A stretch of DNA of 16,496 bases from Neolecta irregularis DAH-3. Taxonomy: Eukaryota > Ascomycota > Neolectomycetes > Neolectales > Neolectaceae. The stretch lies in the NCBI GenBank assembly GCA_001929475.1, contig LXFE01000166.1:1-16496 (forward strand). Direction: 5' to 3'. The notes under the pieces were generated by a model. The model had not been told where the DNA came from. It did not search any database and saw nothing but the letters and a program-made list of their open reading frames with translations. The translations under genes and the position numbers were made by a program. This document shows, piece by piece, positions 1 to 14,738 of this stretch (within the stretch, counting starts at the first letter, position 1; each line of letters opens with the position of its first letter).

Positions 1-1
1 A

Positions 2-196
2 GGTCATATGCGACCGACCAACCCTCCATCACATCTATCTCAACCTCTCCCTGCCAATATTACTTTGAATAGTCATACCCTCAAAACCAAGCCATTCTCA
101 ATTTCGTAAAGACTTTGGGACTTTAAAATCTCCTTGATTGCCAGCAATTCTGAAAGAAGAAACGGCTTAATAGTTTTAGTTTATTCATTAGGATAG
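2..196 (+). other. possible 3' end of an unidentified upstream gene
   Basis: Reading from base 2 there is an open frame rich in Pro, Ser and Thr up to base 105. A candidate intron of 39 nt follows (106-144, GTAAAG to CCAG), which is exactly the intron size class of the real genes here. Joined across it, the frame runs to TAG at 194-196. A second exon-like stretch, 232-305, lies between a pyrimidine-rich TTCAG and a perfect GTAAGT donor, but I could not connect it to the first in frame. The peptide resembles nothing I know. It could equally be untranslated sequence that happens to carry splice-like signals. Confidence 0.22.
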
Positions 197-357
197 AAAG
201 TCAATGATGCCTTCCATTTTATTTTATTCAGAATATCTCGAATTAGCGAGGATGACATTGCTTTTCAGCAGTCTGTTGGCACACAGATTCCAATCGGTGT
301 TTACAGTAAGTTTTGACTGCTTTGATGAATGGTAGATTCTTGGTGGAAATGGGGTTG

Positions 358-1006
358 AACCCTTGTTGTGCGAGGACGGGGTCTTGTAGCGAGGAATCAA
401 GTTAAAGAGAAAGACTACTCACTATTCACACAGTATCCTCGTCTATATAAAAGAAACCTTTGCAGGCCTTTTATCCTATCCGCAGAACACACGCTATGCC
501 AAGTGGCTCGGAGAAACAAAGATGATAGGTAAGTAAGTAAATAGAAATAAAAGATATATTCTAGTAGAGGGTAGAAGTGAGGGAGATGAGGTTTGTCGCT
601 GTAACAAGAAAATGAAGAAATGCATGTTTCCGTGTTACTTGCGACTAGTCTCAACCTGTTTTCTATACGCACTCAACATCTCTGATGATGTTCTGTTTAG
701 CGCTTCCATCTACTCTATTTTCGGATTTTTAAAGATCAAGAATAGAAAGATAAGGACATCAGAAAAATATAACCCGCCTGCTGATTGTCTCTTCTGTCCT
801 ATTAATTACTCTTGCAGCCATCCGCGATATCTGTGCCTTACGCCGAATGAACTGGTCTGGAGGTAGTTTGCTGCCTTGCGGGAGGGTGGCAGCGGGAAGC
901 CGGTTGCCCCACTGTATCTGCGAGTCACCGTACCTGTGTGGATTCCCGGAACCCCCACAGCCACCAGAGACAGATAACCATCGCCACCGGCCAGGAAAGC
1001 AAGGAC
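358..1006. other. intergenic stretch without a recognisable gene
   Basis: No conserved coding frame is visible on either strand; the short open frames here are unlike any family I know. The stretch holds a TATA-like box near 444, a GTAAGTAAGTAAATAG run after 528 that looks like a splice donor but has no convincing exon, and two small perfect hairpins. One is at 675-692 (AACATC / GATGTT, 6-nt loop) and the other at 870-893 (GCTGCC / GGCAGC, 12-nt loop). From about 850 onward the DNA becomes visibly GC-richer than its surroundings. Confidence 0.5.
444..453 (+). promoter_or_regulatory. TATA-like box
   Basis: TATATAAAAG is a strong match to a eukaryotic TATA element. No confident transcript follows it directly: the first ATG downstream (495) opens only 9 codons. 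It could serve an unseen short or non-coding transcript, or be chance in AT-rich DNA. Confidence 0.3.
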
Positions 1007-1285
1007 ATCCTCAACCCGCGATCGACCTCTCTATCCGCAAGTAGAGCTAGGAAGCTCAATAAGGATGTTAGCCGCTTCCCTATCAAGGGAGTGGCAATAC
1101 CGTTGACCCACGATCGAGTCCTATGTCCGCAAGAGGAGCGCAGCAGCTCAAAGAGGAAGTCAATCTCGTCATTGACAAACAGAGCAGCAATATCCTCACG
1201 GCGTGATCGATCGAACACTCCGCAAGAAGAGCTAGTGAGCTCAATGAGGAGATGTGCAGAACGGATGAGGCTCCTTAGAGGAAGG
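1007..1285. repeat. degenerate tandem repeat, about 3 units of 92-93 bp
   Basis: The octamer TCCGCAAG recurs at 1034, 1126 and 1219, spacings of 92 and 93 bp. In each copy it is preceded by a CGATCGA-type element (about 1019, 1111 and 1207) and followed by an AGAGCT...AGCTCAAT/AAGAGGA-type segment. Copies 1 and 3 are the most alike, sharing an upstream ATCCTCA; copy 2 has drifted. The patch is GC-richer than its surroundings. An open frame of 118 codons (938-1294) spans it, giving an Arg/Ser-rich peptide with repeated 31-residue units. I read this as a decayed minisatellite or mobile-element remnant, not a functional protein. Confidence 0.65.
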
Positions 1286-1705
1286 AGCGAATAGGCAGCA
1301 GCGAGCGCGCCTCAAGGAATTACTATATAAGGAGGTCCACATCTGGCTAGCAGAGGGACTTTAACCGTGTAAATTGATTTTAAACGTAGTTGCCTTTACT
1401 CAAAGTAGCTGCCGCACTATCAGCATACCAACCTAAGTCCACGAGCGACAAAAAGGAACACCTGAAGGCTCACAGTACCCATCTCAAACCTGTACATAAT
1501 ACTTCCCTCCCGTCTAACTTGGTGAACCTGTGTGCTATGACGAGGATTTTCCATTGGTTTCAACCTTTTCGTGAAGCCTCCTTTAGTCGCCCGTAAAATG
1601 ATTAGTCCTCTCCTAGACCATGCCTCTAATTTATTTTTAAGTTTTCAAGCACAAAGAATTGAATAATAGGGGCATATCAATGGTATCTTGAATCTATACT
1701 TCGAT
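1286..1705 (+). promoter_or_regulatory. upstream region of ERG6
   Basis: This is the non-coding stretch before the ERG6 start. It holds a TATA-like TATATAAGG near 1325 and an AT-rich leader (about 1620-1670) just before the ATG. The TATA-like box lies some 380 bp from the ATG, so its link to ERG6 is uncertain. I saw no binding site for a known sterol regulator that I would defend. Confidence 0.35.
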
Positions 1706-3111
1706 ATGACCTCGCAACATGTCCAGCAAGACTTGAAGAATGACCTGGAGTTTTCCAGAGCTCTTCATGGAAATAATGTATCTGCTAAGAAAGGGTTTTC
1801 TGCAATGCTCAGCAAGAGCTCCAATGCTCAGCAAGCAACAGTGAGCTCCCCTGAATTCCGGTAATATTTGATCCTGATGTAGCGCAGGTAAAGTCATATT
1901 TCTCTTTCTGGGGCCAGAAACCTGGTCAAGAGACAGAGGAAGAGAAGAAGGCATTGTCGTCAAATTACTACAAAGTAGCAGACCGCTATTATGATCTTGC
2001 AACGGCATCAGTCTTGTATTTCGAGTGTCTAATTTCATAGGATTTCTATGAGGTAAATTGACTGCATATCATGCATTTTTCCCGTCTGATTCAAGCAGTT
2101 TGGGTGGTGTAAATCATTTCATTTCTCGCGATACTATCCTGGAGAACCCTTTCATCAAGCAATGGCTCGTCATGAGCATTATATAGCATCGAAAATGAAC
2201 ATTCAAGACAATTACAATGTCCTCGATGTTGGATGTGGTGTTGGTATATATATCACATTTCCAAGGTGCTCATTAATAGGTGGCCCTGCTTGTGAGATAT
2301 CTACTTTCACAGATGCAAACATTACTGGATTGAATATCAATGATTACCGTATGCTTTGACAATTCAGCTCTAGCCTGAAATTCTAGAAATTGAGCGAGCA
2401 AGGAATTATATTGCTCGCCGTGGGCTTTCAGAGAAAATCAAGTTTGTGAAGGGTGATTTCATGCAAATGCCCTTCGACGACGCAAGTTTTGACGCCGCGT
2501 ATGCTTTCGAAGCCACATGTCATGCTTCAAAATTGGAAGGGGTATATGGTGAGATTTATCGGGTGCTAAAACCTGGCGGTATCGTGCGTAATTGGTTTTG
2601 AAAGGATGCTAAATGCCAGTGTGGAATGAATGAGTGGGTGATGACTGATGTTTACGATGCGTCGGACCCAGAACAACAAAAGCTTAAGCACTATATTGAA
2701 ATTGGAAGTGGCGTTACCAAATTGTCCACCTTGTCTGATGCCCGGAATGCATTTAAAAAGGTTGGGTTTGAGATTTTACTTGAAGATGACTTGGCTGCTC
2801 ATGGCGATATTATTCCTTGGTACTATCCTATTGCTGGTCAACTCAAGCATGTTGCGAATTGGAGTGATTTCTTCATGATGCTCGCAATTTCAAACTTCGG
2901 TCGTACTATAGTGAACTACATAATCGGTGGATTGGAAATGATTGGCCTTGCCCCTGCAGGTACTCAGCAATATCACAAAATCTTGACTCGTAATGCGGTT
3001 GCTCTTGTCGCTAGTGGAGAGGTATGTCTTGTTCTTATGCCCAGTCTGATGGCACAGAAAGGGATCTTTACCCCAATGATGCTCTTTGTATGCAAAAAGC
3101 CGGAAGCATAG
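1706..3111 (+). CDS. ERG6: sterol 24-C-methyltransferase (Erg6)
   Basis: The enzyme transfers a methyl group from S-adenosylmethionine to C24 of zymosterol in ergosterol synthesis, normally at the ER and lipid droplets. Exons: 1706-1840, 1888-2004, 2041-2052, 2099-2243, 2280-2348, 2387-2583, 2620-3021, 3058-3111, giving 376 aa (yeast Erg6 is 383). Family marks in order are LHG near the N-terminus, the aromatic sterol-binding segment [23 protein letters not shown], the SAM loop [54 protein letters not shown], and the C-terminal [14 protein letters not shown]. The start gives an N-terminus aligning with yeast. Introns are 36-47 nt. Intron 2 has a non-GT donor (GC at 2005, or a poor GT at 2011, which adds two residues). 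Exon 3 is only 12 nt. The usual YEW after KPGG reads NEW. Identity is very secure; the exon 2 end is the one uncertain join. Confidence 0.95.
2005..2040 (+). other. ERG6: ERG6 intron 2, apparent GC-AG intron
   Basis: The conserved protein runs ...LAT then DFYE, which requires splicing from 2004 to 2041. That leaves a 36-nt intron starting GCATCA and ending CTAATTTCATAG. The only GT nearby is GTCTTG at 2011, which gives a 30-nt intron and an Ala-Ser insertion absent from the family. Without splicing, the TAG at 2038-2040 would stop the frame. Confidence 0.6.
2041..2052 (+). other. ERG6: 12-nt microexon of ERG6
   Basis: The four codons GAT TTC TAT GAG (Asp-Phe-Tyr-Glu) sit between two introns, 2005-2040 and 2053-2098 (GTAAAT...AAGCAG, 46 nt). 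They encode the start of the conserved aromatic sterol-binding motif, so they must be in the mRNA for a normal enzyme. Both flanking introns are in phase 0, so skipping would remove just these four residues. Confidence 0.8.
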
Positions 3112-3182
3112 AGTTGAACAATTTGATGGACAAGTAACAGCCATCTGGCCACTCTTTTGGTATCAACTTAAAGATCCTACCT
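3112..3182. other. 71-bp convergent intergenic gap
   Basis: Only 71 bp separate the ERG6 stop from the ZUO1 stop on the opposite strand. The 3' untranslated regions of the two transcripts therefore very likely overlap. I saw no distinct terminator or poly(A) signal that I could assign to one gene. Confidence 0.6.
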
Positions 3183-4669
3183 TTATATAGGAGCTTTAAA
3201 TATCTTGAAATCTGTTGACTTTAATCGATTATCGCGAACCAGGGCATTGGCCCAGTTATCAATGGCCTTTTTGATATCTGTTGAGGTAGATTTTCCTTCA
3301 ATTTCTTGAGCCAGTTGTGACATCTCTTCGGGCTGCATATTTGCCAATACCGCATCGACTTCGTTCAAAACAGAATCAATCATGGCAGGAGATGATTCGC
3401 CAGAAATAGCAAAGTAGTTGCAGTCCTTTAGCGATCCTTTGATAATTCGCTTGTCCTTCTTCGCAGCCTTCTTTTGAGCTTCCTTATTCTTTTTGGCCTC
3501 AAGGGCTTTATTCTTCTCGGCCATTTCTTGTTCCTCCTGTTTACGCACTTCCTCTTCCGCAGTTTTCTTTGCCTCTTCTGCGGCTTGTCGGGCTCCGGCC
3601 TCGCGATCCCATTTTCTTCTTTCCTTCTCTTCTTTCTCTTTTTGCTTAAACATTGCTATTCGCTTATCTTGTTCGAGACAATCATCGACGAGTTTTCGGA
3701 GTCTGGCAGTGTCTTCAGTCTTCTTGCGAGCACGTTCAGCTTTGTTTTTCTTTTCTTGGTAGCGTTTGTTGTCTCGACTAGATCATAAACAAATGTAGGA
3801 ATAAGATCCTCTCACTTATCTGAATCATCTGGGATATCTTTATCCAGATATTCAAAAGATCTCCAAGAGTCAAACTTGTACCAAAAATCGTAAAATTGCT
3901 CGACTTGTTCTCGGGTAGAATCCTCGTTTCCCAGCACTGGGACTGGACGACGCTTAGAAAACCTTGAGTTTAGAGAAAGTGTATGATCCTTCTGCCTACC
4001 GTCCCTCTGCTTCGAATACTCTTCCCCAAAGTTTGTAAAAATTATTCCCTTTTGCTGCTTGTTTCTTAGAAGGTGGATCGACATTGGCTCCCTCGTCAAC
4101 GGAATCAAATTGAGAACGTCTGATTGGATCAGAAAGTACTTCCATCGCTAACACTAAAGACGAGAGATATGGACTGGTATACCTTTCTGAATGCACTTGA
4201 AGAAAGAATCATCATTGACATTGCCGCTTGAAGCCTTCTTGTCTGGATGGTGTTTCAAGACTTTTCTTCGATCTGACAACGTCAACAGACTCAATTGTAG
4301 AGATTACATACAAGCACGCTTGATCTGGTCGTCGGTGGCCTTGTATCTGTATTTTGAGAGACCGAGAACAGCATAATGATCTTGCTGCTTCCATTCTTTG
4401 GGATCTTGAGAAAGAAGACCAGCAGTTTCTGACTCCTCTTCGCTTTCATCGCCTTCATCTTCAACCTTTTTGACGTTGGCCCCTGCTTGGATCCTGTCGT
4501 CCTCGCTAAAAGTTCTGTTGTGACGAGTTCTTCGTGCATGGGCTAGAAACTGGGGGCCTGCGGGTTCAATAGAACGGATTACTGGAGCGGAAATAAAGGC
4601 ATGCGGGAAGAAAGCAGAGATGGAGGCATCGAGGTCTGCAGGAACGGGCGGCAGAGCAATTGAAGCCAT
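3183..4669 (-). CDS. ZUO1: zuotin, ribosome-associated J-domain co-chaperone
   Basis: Zuotin binds the ribosome near the peptide exit tunnel and, with Ssz1, stimulates the Hsp70 Ssb on nascent chains. Exons on the minus strand: 4669-4312, 4272-4183, 4147-4000, 3962-3816, 3777-3183, giving 445 aa (yeast Zuo1 is 433). Introns are 39, 35, 37 and 38 nt. An acidic stretch precedes the J domain (about residues 97-165), which begins DHYAVLGLSKYRYKATDDQI. Its HPD signature (128-130) is encoded by exon 2, so it is missed without splicing. Then come the zuotin homology region (NNFYKLWG, FYDFWYKFDSW), a long charged Lys/Glu/Ala-rich helix (about 250-350) for ribosomal RNA contact, and a C-terminal helical bundle. 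There are no SANT domains, as in yeast and unlike animal DNAJC2. The start is the first ATG of the frame. It diverges from the ATR gene and converges on ERG6. Confidence 0.95.
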
Positions 4670-4848
4670 GATGAATGAAAGAAGTTTTCAGACTGGGGGA
4701 TTTGGGTCACCACCGACCTTACCGGGTTGAAGCTGCTACATTACGAATGCTTCAGAGAGCCAGCAAAGGATGGCCCATGTATGCATATATGCTCCTTCTG
4801 GGATGAATCCACAAATGACTTTGACGCACCGACATACAATGACTGACG
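4670..4848. promoter_or_regulatory. shared divergent promoter region, ZUO1 / ATR
   Basis: All 179 bp between the ZUO1 start (minus strand) and the ATR start (plus strand) must supply upstream control for both genes. It carries a GC-richer core near 4707-4728 (CACCACCGACCTTACCGGG), an ATGTATGCATATATGC stretch near 4776, and no clear TATA box. Several ATGs precede the ATR start. I assign no factor to any of these elements. Confidence 0.5.
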
Positions 4849-13029
<8,181 letters not shown>

Positions 13030-13201
13030 TAGGAAAGTAGTTGCTTGTGGTAGCTGCAGTTTGCTCCCATATATTTATAATCATAGTTAATAGCAACTGG
13101 TAGACGGAATATGCAGGTGGTTATCTATAGAAGTGTCAGCTGGGTGAAAACGCACAGACGCCGCTCTTTCCCCATATTAACCTCTAGCTTTCCCCATAGA
13201 C
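13030..13201 (+). promoter_or_regulatory. 172-bp gap between the ATR gene and ISN1
   Basis: This must carry the ATR 3' end and the ISN1 promoter. It includes an AT-rich ATATATTTATAATCATAG segment near 13069 that could act in 3'-end formation or as a weak TATA-like element, and a pyrimidine-rich leader just before the ISN1 ATG. No further assignment is supported. Confidence 0.4.
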
Positions 13202-14675
13202 ATGACTACTCGATATAGAGTCGAATACGCTCTCAAACACCACCGCAGGGATAATTTTATTGAATGGATTAAAGGCCTTCTTGCAGTTCCATTCGTGCTG
13301 CACTCTCTTCCCAGCACTCCATTATCATCTATAACCCGAGAGGACACCAAAAATAATACAGAAGATGCTCGTAGACGATATCGCGAGATTCTGAGGGATG
13401 TTGAAGAATTGATTAACGAAGATAGTGAGTTCTCAATAATTAATAGAAGTATCGCTTACGCAAAATCGCAGTTGCACGAATTGCAGCCGGCACCAAAAAG
13501 AAATCCAAGTTGAAACTCTTGGTCCCCACCATTGGACATTTCTTTACTCCTTTGCCATTGGAAGAAGCTTTTATGGACGTTGATGACCGCGTTGCAATCA
13601 GTGGGCGCCGGAACGTACCTCCGTCCTTTAATGATGTCAGATTCATTTTGGCGTACGCGCAGTTGTTACAACTTGGACGAGATGGTGTCAAGTTGGTTAC
13701 TTTCGATGGGGATCTCACACTTTACGAGGATGGATTTGATTTGCTACCCGATTCACCAATCGTTGAACGTCTCGTTGCTCTTTTGCGCCTCGATATCCAT
13801 GTCGCTATTCTTACAGCGGCAGGATACTCTGAAAAATCCGGTATTCGTTATAAAAAGCGGCTTCAAGGCCTCTTTGATGCTCTTTCTAATGAGAATTGTG
13901 GGTTAACGGACGATCAAAAACACAATTTGCATGTCCTCGGTGGTAACAATGGCCCTCCAGGTGATCGCTAACCCTATACAGGGGAAAGCAGCTATATGTT
14001 TCGTTATCACCCTGAAAAAAATGACCTGGTTTGGGTGGAAGAAGACGAATGGATGTTGGAAGAAATGAAAAACTGGAACAAGAGTGACATTGAGACTTTT
14101 CTTGATATTGCGCAAAAAGTGCTTGAACAAAGGTACCTTTTCTTGACGCAAAGTATGAAATTGACTTTGGTGCAGTGTGAGTTCCATGAAACTGTCAGCA
14201 GACGTTATTCGAAAGGATCGGGCGGTGGGTATGTATACTAACTTGTATTCTGATGTCAATTTTAGGGCTTGTCCCACGAGGACGTAAATTACAAAGAGAG
14301 CAGCTAGAAGAAGTTGTTTTAGCGGCACAGCGAGAATTATCTGCATCAGAAGTGTCCGAAGGTATCACATTTTGCGCCTTCAACGGAGGGTTCGTCTGAA
14401 CTCACCACAGTATTTTGATAACTAGCTCTGACGTATGGGTTGATCTTGGGGACAAACGACTGGGAGTTTTGTGTCTTCAAAAACTTTTGGGCAGAAATTT
14501 ACCTATCGAAGGTAAACAGACGCTACACGTTGGAGATCAGTTTCTATCGCTTGGAAGCAATGACTTTAGGACAAGACGTGCAGCGACAACTGTATGGACC
14601 CAAGGCCCGGATGAAACATGTGAACTTCTGGACCAGCTCATGCTGTATCTCAAGAATCAAGGTCAAAGGGTCTAA
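13202..14675 (+). CDS. ISN1: IMP-specific 5'-nucleotidase Isn1
   Basis: Isn1 hydrolyses IMP to inosine and phosphate, balancing the cytosolic purine pool. Exons: 13202-13424, 13472-13942, 13982-14132, 14176-14228, 14266-14389, 14426-14675, giving 423 aa (yeast Isn1 is 450). Introns are 47, 39, 43, 37 and 36 nt. The N-terminus TTRYRVEYALK-HRRD with FIEWIKGLL is the family signature and fixes the start. Further marks are LVPTIGHFFTPLPLE, PPSFNDVR, and the HAD-like nucleophile motif VTFDGDLTLYEDG with Asp153, Asp155 and Thr157. AILTAAGYSE, IRKDRAVGLVP, FNGGSDVWVDLGDK and the metal-site HVGDQF...GSNDF (Asp378, Asp387) follow. Exon 4 (53 nt) supplies the segment before RAVGLVP; reading straight through the third intron puts this part out of frame. 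All catalytic residues are present, so the enzyme looks intact. Confidence 0.95.
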
Positions 14676-14738
14676 ATAGGTCATAATTGTATAATATTGA
14701 GCCTGGAATTCCATCAAAACACCATAGCCTTTTTCTAT

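Noticed and set aside
352-361. GGTTGAACCC resembling a tRNA B box
   Set aside because: It lacks the conserved C of the GTTCGA core, and no A box or cloverleaf could be folded around it.
675-785. Box C/D snoRNA-like pattern (CTGATGATG near 682, CTGA near 779)
   Set aside because: No terminal stem pairs the flanks, no convincing internal C'/D' boxes, and the motif is explained by a short hairpin at 675-692.
938-1294. 118-codon open frame on the plus strand
   Set aside because: Low-complexity Arg/Ser-rich peptide produced by the tandem repeat; no family resemblance and no typical start context.
3474-3788. Plus-strand frame rich in Phe, Leu and Ser, looking like a membrane protein
   Set aside because: It is antisense to the Lys/Glu-rich charged helix of ZUO1; such codons always yield Phe/Leu/Ser on the opposite strand.
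13425-13446. 22-nt intron in ISN1 ending at TAATAG
   Set aside because: Wrong phase and too short; using CAG at 13470-13471 gives a 47-nt intron in the right frame.
14133-14232. Exon reading straight through 14133-14232 in ISN1 (ending ...GSGGGYVY)
   Set aside because: It misses the conserved IRKDRAVG segment, which appears in another frame once the 43-nt intron 14133-14175 is removed.
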